Shown: one piece after another, positions 1-6,047 of the stretch
How positions within the stretch are numbered: position 1 is the first letter of the stretch
Layout of the letters: every line of letters starts with the position of its first letter
Origin: Betaproteobacteria bacterium
GTDB taxonomy: Bacteria > Pseudomonadota > Gammaproteobacteria > Burkholderiales > Burkholderiaceae
Reading direction: 5' to 3'
Assembly (NCBI GenBank): GCA_947468785.1
Contig: CANIMS010000102.1
Coordinates: 1 to 6,330 of the forward strand
DNA: 6,330 nt
Made by a program: the position numbers and the translations under genes
Notes under the pieces: generated by a model
What the model was told of the DNA's origin: nothing
The model's database searches: none
What the model saw: only the letters and a program-made list of their open reading frames with translations

Positions 1-373
1 AACGGGTGATGTAGAAAAACAAGGAGAAGCAGACATCGTAGATCGTCTGACGCAGACCATGCTTGCACAGCTTGGTGGCAGAGAACTTATTTTTATGGCG
101 CCTCACCATGGCAGCAAAACTTCCTCTTCAGAAGACCTATTAAAACGACTCATGCCAGATCATGCATTTGCCCAGAATGGCTACCGAAATCGCTATGGAC
201 ACCCACATCCAACCGTAACAGCCCGTTACGAGGCTTTGGCAATACCTTTTTTACAAACCCCCAAAACAGGTGCTCAGATTTGGAATGTATCTAAAGATCA
301 AAACAAGAGATTACATAGATTGCATTGGAGGGAAGATGAAAAAAAGCTATGGCATAGGGATATCAATCATTAA
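1..373 (+). CDS. comEC: ComEC/Rec2 competence protein, C-terminal fragment (partial, 5' end outside window)
   Basis: Reading frame 2 is open from the left edge to TAA at 371-373 and gives 123 residues with no start of its own, so this is the 3' end of a longer gene. The residues match the metallo-beta-lactamase-like C-terminal domain of ComEC: TGD followed by an acidic stretch near residues 1-13, the HHGS motif in APHHGSKTSS around residues 34-43, and the GYRNRYGHPHP motif around residues 60-70. ComEC is the inner-membrane channel that carries single-stranded DNA into the cytoplasm during natural transformation; in proteobacteria its beta-lactamase-like domain is the proposed nuclease or DNA-processing part. 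The membrane channel and the first part of this domain lie outside the window. The ATG at 59 is only an internal methionine. The stop overlaps an ATG (TAATG, 371-375) that opens the hicA frame, but hicA has a much better start downstream. Confidence 0.93.
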   Translation, partial: TGDVEKQGEADIVDRLTQTMLAQLGGRELIFMAPHHGSKTSSSEDLLKRLMPDHAFAQNGYRNRYGHPHPTVTARYEALAIPFLQTPKTGAQIWNVSKDQNKRLHRLHWREDEKKLWHRDINH

Positions 374-374
374 T

Positions 375-391
375 GTGTGTATGGTGTGTAT
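375..391 (+). repeat. Tandem direct repeat GTGTGTAT, possible operator upstream of hicA
   Basis: The 8-base word GTGTGTAT occurs at 375-382 and again at 384-391, a 9-base period, so it places two copies nearly one helical turn apart. The pair sits immediately upstream of the TATAAT box of hicAB, where a -35 element would be expected. HicB-family antitoxins with a ribbon-helix-helix domain commonly bind short repeats at their own promoter, so autoregulatory operator half-sites are a reasonable inference. Low sequence complexity is an alternative explanation. Confidence 0.35.
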
Positions 392-399
392 TAATAGAA

Positions 400-405
400 T
401 ATAAT
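400..405 (+). promoter_or_regulatory. Perfect -10 box (TATAAT) for hicAB, overlapping the hicA leader
   Basis: TATAAT matches the sigma-70 -10 consensus at all six bases. No convincing -35 lies 16-18 bases upstream; that space is taken by the GTGTGTAT repeat. A start about 6-8 bases downstream would fall near 411-413, inside the AAGGAG ribosome binding site of hicA (408-413). A transcript from here would therefore have only part of the hicA Shine-Dalgarno sequence but would keep the strong one for hicB. This is a sequence-based promoter prediction only. Confidence 0.5.
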
Positions 406-417
406 TTAAGGAGATTG

Positions 418-612
418 ATGCATAGTAAAAAAGTCATTGAAAGTTTAATTAAAGAGGGGTGGTATTTGAGGGGCATCAAGGGGTCGCACCATATTTTTGT
501 CCACCATACCAAGGCTGGTCATTTGGTTGTACCGCATCCCAAAAAGGATTTGGGGCTTGGCTTAACTAGAAGTATTTTTAAGCAGGCAGGAATTTGTAAG
601 GAGGTGAAATGA
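418..612 (+). CDS. hicA: HicA family mRNA interferase toxin
   Basis: A 64-residue protein, the normal size for HicA. HicA toxins have a small dsRNA-binding-like fold and cleave mRNA independently of the ribosome, with an essential histidine in a G-S-H context. Here the motif is KGSHHIF (residues 21-27), so H24 is the likely catalytic residue. The start of the protein (KKVIESLIKEGWYLRGIKGSHH) and the later H-LVVPHPKKDLGLGLTRSIFKQAGI stretch are typical of the family. The ATG at 418 was chosen because AAGGAG (408-413) precedes it by 4 bases and it gives the family length. The frame remains open back to an ATG at 373, which would add 15 atypical residues (MCVWC...) with no good ribosome binding site. 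The stop overlaps the hicB start by 4 bases (ATGA). The gene lies just after comEC, as a self-contained accessory insertion would. The catalytic motif is intact, so the toxin is probably functional. Confidence 0.93.
   Translation: MHSKKVIESLIKEGWYLRGIKGSHHIFVHHTKAGHLVVPHPKKDLGLGLTRSIFKQAGICKEVK
598..607 (+). promoter_or_regulatory. Strong Shine-Dalgarno sequence for hicB inside the hicA 3' end
   Basis: AAGGAGGTGA is nearly a full complement of the 16S rRNA 3' end and lies about 4 bases before the hicB ATG at 609 (counting from AGGAGG, 599-604). It also encodes the last residues of HicA (KEVK). It is longer than the hicA signal at 408-413, so antitoxin translation should be at least as efficient as toxin translation, and hicB could be translated independently of hicA. 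Confidence 0.8.
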
Positions 613-1001
613 GATATCCAATCGCAATAGAACCAGGTAATGAAAAAAGTGCATGGGGTGTTGTTGTACCCGATCTTCCTGGTTGCTTTTCAGCATCTGA
701 TGATGGTCTGGAAGAGGCAATTGATGGGGCACAGCAAGCTATAGAGCTCTGGATGGAGATAGCATTGGATGCTCAACAAGAAATTCCAAAGCCAAGCCCT
801 CTTAGGGAACTGCAAAAGAAAAAAGAGTTTAAAGGTTGGACTTGGGCAATGGTGGAGATTGATCCAGCATTTTTATCTGACGAGATTGAGCGGGTTAACA
901 TCACATTACCTAAAAAGATCTTGGCAAGATTGGATGCTAAGGCAAAGAAAGCGGGCGAGAATAGGTCGGCGTATATCGCTCATCTGGCTTTGATGGCCTA
1001 A
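609..1001 (+). CDS. hicB: HicB family antitoxin with C-terminal ribbon-helix-helix domain
   Basis: A 130-residue protein. Residues 1-65 form the HicB-type partial RNase H-like fold that binds and masks HicA: YPIAIEPG at the start, WGVVVPDLPGCFSASDDGLEEA (about 16-37) and AQQAIELWMEIAL (41-53). Residues from about 94 to 128 (RVNITLPKKIL, a helix, then ENRSAYIAHLAL) read as a ribbon-helix-helix DNA-binding domain, the class in which HicB represses its own operon. The start overlaps hicA by 4 bases and has a very strong ribosome binding site inside hicA, so the two genes are co-transcribed with coupled or independent translation. Gene order is toxin first, the usual order for hicAB. A 74-residue open frame inside this gene in another phase is a shadow. 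No truncation is seen. Confidence 0.93.
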   Translation: MRYPIAIEPGNEKSAWGVVVPDLPGCFSASDDGLEEAIDGAQQAIELWMEIALDAQQEIPKPSPLRELQKKKEFKGWTWAMVEIDPAFLSDEIERVNITLPKKILARLDAKAKKAGENRSAYIAHLALMA

Positions 1002-1007
1002 ACAAGC

Positions 1008-1040
1008 AAAAAGGCTTTTAAGCCAATTGACCTAAAAGCC
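1008..1040 (-). terminator. Intrinsic terminator of tRNA-fMet
   Basis: Inverted repeat GGCTTTTA (1013-1020) and TAAAAGCC (1033-1040) forms an 8-base-pair stem with a 12-base loop. Read on the - strand, the stem is followed by TTTTT (complement of 1008-1012), which fits a Rho-independent terminator 10 bases beyond the tRNA 3' end. On the + strand the stem is followed by CTCTACTG rather than a T-run, so it should not act well as a hicB terminator. Confidence 0.75.
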
Positions 1041-1050
1041 CTCTACTGTT

Positions 1051-1127
<77 letters not shown>

Positions 1128-1139
1128 TCTGAAGCTAAG

Positions 1140-1169
1140 ATTCTACCATTTTTTGAGGGGTCTTGTCGA
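1140..1169 (-). promoter_or_regulatory. Sigma-70 type promoter of tRNA-fMet
   Basis: On the - strand, TCGACA (complement of 1164-1169, five of six matches to TTGACA) is followed after 18 bases by TAGAAT (complement of 1140-1145, five of six matches to TATAAT). A start 6-8 bases downstream would leave a short leader of about 5-7 bases before the tRNA 5' end at 1127. Position and quality fit a stable-RNA promoter. Confidence 0.65.
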
Positions 1170-1239
1170 GGTAAACCTTGAAAAGGAGTGTAAATAAGGG
1201 CATTTTGTGTGCTTTGAAGAGCATTAGGGTAGCCCTCAT

Positions 1240-1283
1240 AAGGAGTAACATATTGCCACGCAACAACCTCTTAAGGTTCTGAG
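1240..1283 (+). promoter_or_regulatory. kup leader: short upstream ORF and hairpin over the kup ribosome binding site
   Basis: The kup ribosome binding site AAGG (1273-1276) lies 7 bases before the ATG. It sits within a small inverted repeat, AACCT (1265-1269) and AGGTT (1274-1278), with a CTTA loop. A better Shine-Dalgarno sequence, AAGGAG (1240-1245), lies too far upstream for kup but is 7 bases before a TTG at 1253. That TTG opens a 9-codon frame (LPRNNLLRF, TTG read as Met at initiation) ending at TGA 1280-1282, one base before the kup ATG. Translation of this frame would open the hairpin and deliver ribosomes to kup. This is a hypothesis from layout alone. The rest of 1128-1239 holds the tRNA promoter and no gene or clear kup promoter that I can support. 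Confidence 0.3.
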
Positions 1284-3224
1284 ATGTCAATTAGTAATCC
1301 TGAATTTTCAAGTTCCACGCTGTTAAAGCCTGTACAGGTTCATGGTTCTGGTGGAGAGCATAAGAAAAGTCTTGGAGTGATGATGTTGGCCGCCATTGGC
1401 GTGGTCTTTGGCGATATTGGAACAAGCCCTCTTTATGCTCTAAAAGAATGCTTTGATCCTACTCATGGCATCGCTTACACACCAGAAGCACTATTTGGTG
1501 TTATCTCAATGATGATTTGGGCATTGATCTTAGTTGTGACTGTTAAGTATGTATTGTTTGTGATGCGCGCTGACAATAAGGGAGAGGGTGGAGTGCTCTC
1601 GCTGATGGCATTAGCGCTACGCTCATTTGATAACAAATCAAAAAGATATTACTTTTTGATGATTATTGGAATGCTGGGGGCTTGCATGCTCATTGGCGAG
1701 TCTGTCATCACCCCAGCGATTTCTGTTTTATCCGCAGTTGAAGGAATTAATATTGCCGCACCTGGATTAAGCAAATACATTATTCCTATTTCTTTAGCGA
1801 TTCTAGTAGCCTTATTTGCGATTCAAAAATACGGCACTGCTGCCGTTGGTAATTTATTCGGCCCCATTACTCTTTTATGGTTCTTAACGCTCGCTGCCTT
1901 GGGCATCTGGAATATAGGCGATGCGCCTCAGATCATATCGGCCTTTAATCCCTTACATGCCATTAATTTTGTTACGCAACATCCGACTACTGCTTACATC
2001 GTGATGGGGGCGGTAGTGTTGGTAGTGACTGGAGTCGAGGCACTCTATCTAGATATGGGGCATTTTGGTCGTAATCCAGTTCGCTATGCGTGGCTTTTAG
2101 TAGTGCTGCCAAGTTTGCTGATTAACTATCTCGGCCAAGGTGCCTTGGTGCTTTCAAATCCAGAAGCCATTAAAAATCCGTTTTATCTCATGGTTCCCGA
2201 TTGGGCGCTATGGCCTACTGTTGGTTTGGCAACCGCCGCTACTGTGATTGCATCTCAAGCCGTCATCTCAGGCACTTATTCCTTAGTAAGCCAAGCAATC
2301 CTATTGGGCTTTTTGCCCCGCATGAAGATTATGTTTACCTCAGATTCTGAACAAGGTCAGATCTATATTCCTCTTGTGAATTGGGCCTTGCTATTTATGG
2401 TGGTGGTCACCATCGTTGAATTTAGGGAGTCTGTCAATTTAGCAGCAGCTTACGGTATTTCAGTAACGTCCACTATGTTGATCACAACGATTTTGCTTGC
2501 AGTGGTCATGCTCAGAGAGTGGAAGATGAATATTGTTTTGGTGGCTTGCATCACATCCGCCTTCTTCCTGGTTGACTTTGCTTTCTGGAGTGCGAACCTT
2601 ATTAAGATTGAACATGGCGGCTGGTATCCATTAGCGCTTGGTTTAGTTTGTTTTACTTGCCTAATTACCTGGTATCGCGGACGTCAGATTTTACGTAAAC
2701 GAGCTATTGAAGGCGGTATCAAGCTAAGTAGCTTTATTGAGGGATTGTTGGCTCACCCACCGCATCGCGCTGAGGGAACGGCGGTCTTCTTAACCGCTCA
2801 TGTTGACTATTTGCCAGTATCTTTCTTGCATAACTTAAAACACAATCACGTTCTTCATGAAAGAGTCTTTTTCTTGAAGGTCAGTATTTGGGATGTGCCA
2901 TATGTGAATGATGATGAGCGCATTACTCTCAAAGACTTAGGTAGCAATATCTATGTTGTTAGGGCGATTTATGGTTTTAAAGAAACTCCAGATATGGCCT
3001 CCATCATTCATCTGATTGAACATCATTTCAAGATGCACTTTGACATGATGAATACTTCATTCTTCTTATCGCGCGATACGATTGTTCCATCAGCGCATCC
3101 AGGGATGGCTTTATGGCGTGAGCGCTTATTCTGTTGGATGTATCAAAACGCGGGGCGTCAATCGGACTTCTTTAATATTCCAGCCAATCGCTTGGTAGAA
3201 CTTGGTGCAAAGGTGGAGATTTGA
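1284..3224 (+). CDS. kup: Kup (TrkD) family low-affinity potassium uptake permease
   Basis: A 646-residue protein, slightly longer than E. coli Kup (622) because of a roughly 28-residue polar N-terminal extension. The KUP/HAK/KT signature GVVFGDIGTSPLYALKE is at residues 39-55 in the first membrane helix; ADNKGEGG at 97-103; GESVITPAISVLSAVEG at 138-154; TGVEALYLDMGHFG at 249-262. About twelve hydrophobic helices cover residues 30-462. A soluble cytoplasmic C-terminal domain of about 180 residues follows (from about 465), including FLTAHVDYLPVSFLHNLKHNHVLHERVFFL at 502-531. Acidic residues in the helices at D44, E139 and E252 fall at conserved positions linked to K+/H+ symport in this family. 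The protein sits in the inner membrane and imports K+ with H+. The ATG at 1284 is the first in-frame start after TAA at 1272-1274. The stop overlaps the next gene by 4 bases (TTGA), so the two are probably translationally coupled. Confidence 0.97.
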   Translation: MSISNPEFSSSTLLKPVQVHGSGGEHKKSLGVMMLAAIGVVFGDIGTSPLYALKECFDPTHGIAYTPEALFGVISMMIWALILVVTVKYVLFVMRADNKGEGGVLSLMALALRSFDNKSKRYYFLMIIGMLGACMLIGESVITPAISVLSAVEGINIAAPGLSKYIIPISLAILVALFAIQKYGTAAVGNLFGPITLLWFLTLAALGIWNIGDAPQIISAFNPLHAINFVTQHPTTAYIVMGAVVLVVTGVEALYLDMGHFGRNPVRYAWLLVVLPSLLINYLGQGALVLSNPEAIKNPFYLMVPDWALWPTVGLATAATVIASQAVISGTYSLVSQAILLGFLPRMKIMFTSDSEQGQIYIPLVNWALLFMVVVTIVEFRESVNLAAAYGISVTSTMLITTILLAVVMLREWKMNIVLVACITSAFFLVDFAFWSANLIKIEHGGWYPLALGLVCFTCLITWYRGRQILRKRAIEGGIKLSSFIEGLLAHPPHRAEGTAVFLTAHVDYLPVSFLHNLKHNHVLHERVFFLKVSIWDVPYVNDDERITLKDLGSNIYVVRAIYGFKETPDMASIIHLIEHHFKMHFDMMNTSFFLSRDTIVPSAHPGMALWRERLFCWMYQNAGRQSDFFNIPANRLVELGAKVEI

Positions 3225-3730
3225 GAATTCAGCTGCCTTTTCGCTCTAAAGTATTCCTTGGAATATTTTTGACGGTTTGCTCCTTGAGTGGCTTGGTATT
3301 AGCTACCCCAGCGGAAGAGGCCGAGCTCGAGCAGCTGAATAAAATAGAACAAGATCTAGAGCTGCAGCGAGAGTGGGTTCAGTTCCGCTGGAAAAGAGAT
3401 TCGTCTTTGTGCTATCAAGAGTTTTGGGTCAATTATTGCCTTGGCAATGTGAGGGCTGATTACCGCAAGGAATTAGATCCCATCAGAGCACAAGAAGTTG
3501 CAGTACATGAAGCTCAGCGTAAGTTGCGCGAGAGCTTAAAGAACCAGGAAGATATTAAGCGTGCAGCCGAACGTGCTTCGCCTGAAAAAGCTGCTGAGCG
3601 AGTAGAAAATCAACGGCAGTATGAACAGAAACAAAAAGAAGCTGCAGCAAGAGCAGCGGATTTAGAGCAGCGTCGTAAGGACGCCCCTAAGCGCGCACAA
3701 GAAAATAAAGCAGGCACATCGCTCGACTAA
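3221..3730 (+). CDS. Exported coiled-coil protein of unknown function with a conserved-looking two-cysteine motif
   Basis: A 169-residue protein that I do not recognise as a named family. The TTG at 3221 overlaps the kup stop (TTGA) and is preceded by AAAGGTGGAG (3209-3218). Residues 1-28 look like a Sec signal peptide: basic RSK at 8-10, hydrophobic VFLGIFLTVCSLSGLVLA, with likely cleavage after A28 or A31. C20 lies in LTVC, a poor lipobox because V precedes the Cys, so a lipoprotein is unlikely. The mature part starts acidic, then contains W-VQFRWKRDSSLCYQEFWVNYCLGNVRADYR (52-82), with C64 and C73 as the only mature cysteines, well placed for a periplasmic disulfide. Residues from about 84 to 165 are very rich in Ala, Glu, Arg, Lys and Gln and should form a long charged helix or coiled coil. 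The operon position after kup and before radA gives no clear functional clue. The CxxxFxVNxCLxxxR pattern resembles uncharacterised exported proteins I recall from Burkholderiales, which needs a search. Confidence 0.85.
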   Translation: MRIQLPFRSKVFLGIFLTVCSLSGLVLATPAEEAELEQLNKIEQDLELQREWVQFRWKRDSSLCYQEFWVNYCLGNVRADYRKELDPIRAQEVAVHEAQRKLRESLKNQEDIKRAAERASPEKAAERVENQRQYEQKQKEAAARAADLEQRRKDAPKRAQENKAGTSLD

Positions 3731-3746
3731 TTCAGTTGAGCGCTCA
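3721..3746 (+). other. Intercistronic stem-loop and 10-base palindrome before radA
   Basis: GCTCGAC (3721-3727) can pair with GTTGAGC (3735-3741) in RNA, using one G-U pair and a 7-base loop. The stem encloses the stop codon of the upstream gene. Overlapping it is the perfect palindrome TGAGCGCTCA (3737-3746). The following CTCATTTCATT is only weakly T-rich, so this is not a convincing intrinsic terminator. It could be an RNA processing or stability element or a partial terminator within the kup-radA unit. Confidence 0.35.
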
Positions 3747-3763
3747 TTTCATTAGGTAATTTC

Positions 3764-5128
3764 TTGGCTAAAGTTAAAACAATTTATATCTGTCAATCTT
3801 GTGGCGGTACCTCTGCCAAGTGGCAAGGTCAATGTCCTTCATGCCAGGCTTGGAACACGCTGGAAGAAGGTTTGCCGGAGGTAAGCTCGAACACTCGGTT
3901 TCAGGGATTGGCACAGTCGCTACCAAGGCAAAAACTATCTGCAATTTCTGCAGAAGATTTACCGAGGTTTAGTACCGGGGTAGAGGAATTTGATCGTGTT
4001 TTAGGCGGGGGTCTTGTTCCAGGCGGAGTAGTCCTTTTGGGCGGTGATCCTGGTATTGGTAAATCTACTTTGTTATTGCAGGCCTTAGCTCAAATGAGCT
4101 CTTCTGGAATGAATGTGCTCTATAGCAGTGGAGAAGAGTCTGCAGCCCAGATCGCATTAAGGGCGAAACGTATAGCTCTAGATGCGCCTCAATTGGAAGT
4201 CTTGGCTGAAATTCAGCTTGAAAAATTGCTATCCATCATGGATACCGTAAAGCCAAAAGTCTTAGTAGTCGACTCGATTCAAACTTTGTACTCTGAAGTG
4301 TTAAGTTCAGCGCCAGGGTCAGTGGCCCAAGTAAGAGAGTGTGCAGCTCAACTCACTAGGGCAGCAAAATCGAGTGGTATTTGTGTCTTGATGGTAGGCC
4401 ATGTGACTAAAGATGGACATTTAGCTGGTCCCCGAGTGTTAGAGCATATTGTTGATACTGTTTTGTATTTTGAAGGTGATACTCATTCTTCATTCCGCCT
4501 TGTTCGCTCTATCAAAAATCGTTTTGGTGCCGTTAATGAGCTAGGTGTTTTTGCGATGACAGAAAAAGGTTTGCGGGGCGTAACCAATCCTTCTGCAATC
4601 TTTTTATCGCAACATGAGCAGATGGTTCCCGGTGCTTGCGTGTTGGTAACTCAAGAGGGTAGTCGTCCCTTGTTGGTTGAGATTCAGGCATTAGTGGATA
4701 CCGCACACGTGCCAAATCCGCGACGCTTAGCTGTAGGCTTAGAGCAAGCTCGCCTTGCAATGCTATTGGCAGTATTGCACCGTCATGCTGGTGTTGCCTG
4801 TTTTGATCAAGATGTGTTTCTTAATGCGGTGGGCGGAGTAAAAATATCGGAGCCAGCTGCTGATTTAGCTGTGCTTCTAGCCATTCAATCTTCGATTCGT
4901 AATCGTGCCTTACCGAAAGAGTTGATCGTATTTGGTGAGGTTGGATTGGCTGGTGAAATTCGGCCATGTCCTCGTGGACAAGAGCGCTTGAAAGAGGCTG
5001 CTAAGCTTGGATTCACGGTAGCCATTATTCCGAAGGCTAATATGCCGAAGGTAAAAATTCCAGGCTTAAGAGTTATTCCTGTAGAGCGTATTGATCAAGC
5101 AATTGCTGCTGCAGCTGAGCTTAATTAG
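3764..5128 (+). CDS. radA: RadA (Sms) DNA repair and recombination ATPase
   Basis: A 454-residue protein, close to E. coli RadA (460). The domains run in the family order. An N-terminal C4 zinc finger has C10, C13, C24 and C27, followed by the typical WQGQCPSCQAWNT stretch. The RecA-like ATPase core has Walker A GDPGIGKST (94-102), Walker B KVLVVDSIQT (165-174) and the RadA-specific KNRFG motif (251-255). The C-terminal Lon-protease-like domain (about 280-454) contains VGGVKISEPAADLAVLLAI (356-374); the Lon catalytic serine position is not a serine, as is normal for RadA, so it is a scaffold rather than a protease. RadA is a hexameric helicase-like motor that drives branch migration of recombination intermediates and also acts in natural transformation in several bacteria. 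The start is TTG at 3764, chosen because it gives the family N-terminus MAKVK and has AGGT (3754-3757) upstream. It lies 33 bases after the previous gene, so it is probably co-transcribed with kup. A 75-residue frame on the opposite strand is a shadow. Confidence 0.98.
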   Translation: MAKVKTIYICQSCGGTSAKWQGQCPSCQAWNTLEEGLPEVSSNTRFQGLAQSLPRQKLSAISAEDLPRFSTGVEEFDRVLGGGLVPGGVVLLGGDPGIGKSTLLLQALAQMSSSGMNVLYSSGEESAAQIALRAKRIALDAPQLEVLAEIQLEKLLSIMDTVKPKVLVVDSIQTLYSEVLSSAPGSVAQVRECAAQLTRAAKSSGICVLMVGHVTKDGHLAGPRVLEHIVDTVLYFEGDTHSSFRLVRSIKNRFGAVNELGVFAMTEKGLRGVTNPSAIFLSQHEQMVPGACVLVTQEGSRPLLVEIQALVDTAHVPNPRRLAVGLEQARLAMLLAVLHRHAGVACFDQDVFLNAVGGVKISEPAADLAVLLAIQSSIRNRALPKELIVFGEVGLAGEIRPCPRGQERLKEAAKLGFTVAIIPKANMPKVKIPGLRVIPVERIDQAIAAAAELN

Positions 5129-5132
5129 AGTT

Positions 5133-6029
5133 CTAGCGTAGATCTTCTGCCTGGATTAAGAGCACTTGCTCTTCCCCAGCAGAAACCTCCATCCATATCA
5201 CAGGAATTTGTGGAAATGCTTTTTTGAAATTTTCAAATTCATTGCCAATCTCCAATAACAAAGCACCTCGCTCAGATAAATAATCTGGTGCAGCTGCAAT
5301 AATGCGACGAATTAAATCCATACCATCATCTCCGCCAGCTAATGCAAGAGCAGGTTCGGCATGATATTCGGCAGGCAAGATACTCATAGAGTGAGCATTG
5401 ACATAGGGTGGATTGCAAATAATGAGATCAAAAAGATTATCATCATGTGGTTCTGGCAAAGCATCCCATAAGTCTCCATTGAGTAATTCAATTTGAGAGT
5501 TCAGATGATGGCGATCTATGTTGCGCGCAGCTAGAGAGAGGGCGGGCATACTGATATCACAAGCACTCACATGAATATCAGGGCATGACAGGGCTAGCAA
5601 AATGGCGAGTGAGCCATTACCAGTGCATAGATCTAAGACTTTTCCATCTGCTGGTAGCCAAGGTTCCAACATCCCATCTACGATGAGCTCAGCAATCCAA
5701 GAGCGAGGCACGATGCTTTGCTCGCTGCAATAAAAGGGGACACCCATTAACCAGGCTTCACCCAAAATGTAAGCAAGAGGTTTACGGGTGGCGATTCTTT
5801 GATTGGTAATTTGTAAAGCTTGTTGAACTTGCTCTGCATTGATAGCCTGATCTAAGCGATCAAGTGCTTCAGTAGGGTTTAGTCCAAGCTGTTTGCTAGC
5901 AATCCACAGAGCTTCACTATGAGAGTCGGTGGCTCCATGACCATAATGCAAATTGGCTGCTGCTAGTTTTTGTGCAATGTTTTCAATGCACTGATTTAGA
6001 GTAAGAGATTGAGAAGGCTCAGGGTCCAT
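5133..6029 (-). CDS. prmB: PrmB, 50S ribosomal protein L3 N5-glutamine methyltransferase
   Basis: From the ATG at 6029 the protein has 298 residues (E. coli PrmB has 310). It uses S-adenosylmethionine to methylate a glutamine of ribosomal protein L3. An N-terminal helical substrate-recognition domain covers about 1-100. It is followed by IVPRSWIAELI (106-116), whose PRS distinguishes PrmB from the release-factor enzyme PrmC. The class I methyltransferase core has the SAM-binding loop LDLCTGNGSLAI (132-143), the acidic SACDIS strand (155-160) and the catalytic NPPY (206-209), which binds the target glutamine amide. An in-frame TTG at 6047, directly after the dapE stop, would add six residues (304 in total); neither start has a good Shine-Dalgarno sequence, so ATG is preferred on codon grounds only. 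The gene follows dapE by 0-18 bases and is probably in the same transcript. Its stop is 4 bases from the convergent radA stop. Confidence 0.93.
   Translation of the reverse strand: MDPEPSQSLTLNQCIENIAQKLAAANLHYGHGATDSHSEALWIASKQLGLNPTEALDRLDQAINAEQVQQALQITNQRIATRKPLAYILGEAWLMGVPFYCSEQSIVPRSWIAELIVDGMLEPWLPADGKVLDLCTGNGSLAILLALSCPDIHVSACDISMPALSLAARNIDRHHLNSQIELLNGDLWDALPEPHDDNLFDLIICNPPYVNAHSMSILPAEYHAEPALALAGGDDGMDLIRRIIAAAPDYLSERGALLLEIGNEFENFKKAFPQIPVIWMEVSAGEEQVLLIQAEDLR
5145..5184. other. Long imperfect hairpin at the convergent radA/prmB junction
   Basis: Three nested complementary segments lie in 40 bases: TTCTG (5145-5149) with CAGAA (5180-5184), CTGG (5151-5154) with CCAG (5176-5179), and AAGAGC (5158-5163) with GCTCTT (5168-5173) around an ACTT loop. 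One bulged C (5150) and an ATT/CC internal loop separate them. The total is about 15 base pairs. It begins 17 bases after the radA stop and lies within the last codons of prmB. Neither side has a T-run, so it is not a standard intrinsic terminator. A 3'-end stability structure or a pause site serving both strands is possible. Confidence 0.5.
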
Positions 6030-6047
6030 GATCGATTTAGAAAGCAA

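Noticed and set aside
325..353. Upstream hicAB promoter within comEC (TTGGAG, 325-330, with TATGGC, 348-353)
   Set aside because: The -10 match is too poor to call, although a second promoter would fit the two-promoter model.
373..417. N-terminally extended HicA starting at the ATG overlapping the comEC stop (TAATG)
   Set aside because: The added 15 residues do not look like HicA, the nearest purine-rich stretch (AGGGA, 356-360) is too far upstream, and the ATG at 418 has AAGGAG at good spacing and gives the usual family length.
769..993. 74-residue open frame within hicB
   Set aside because: It is another phase of a clear HicB coding sequence, with no ribosome binding site or recognisable protein character.
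1013..1040. Bidirectional terminator serving both tRNA-fMet and hicB
   Set aside because: Only the - strand has a T-run after the stem; the + strand continues CTCTACTG, so action on hicB is not supported.
1163..1196. kup promoter from TTGTCG (1163-1168) and TAAATA (1191-1196)
   Set aside because: The spacing of 22 bases is outside the usual range and the -35 overlaps the tRNA promoter on the other strand.
4533..4760. 75-residue open frame on the - strand within radA
   Set aside because: It lies fully inside the conserved radA coding region and has no family features; it is a shadow frame.
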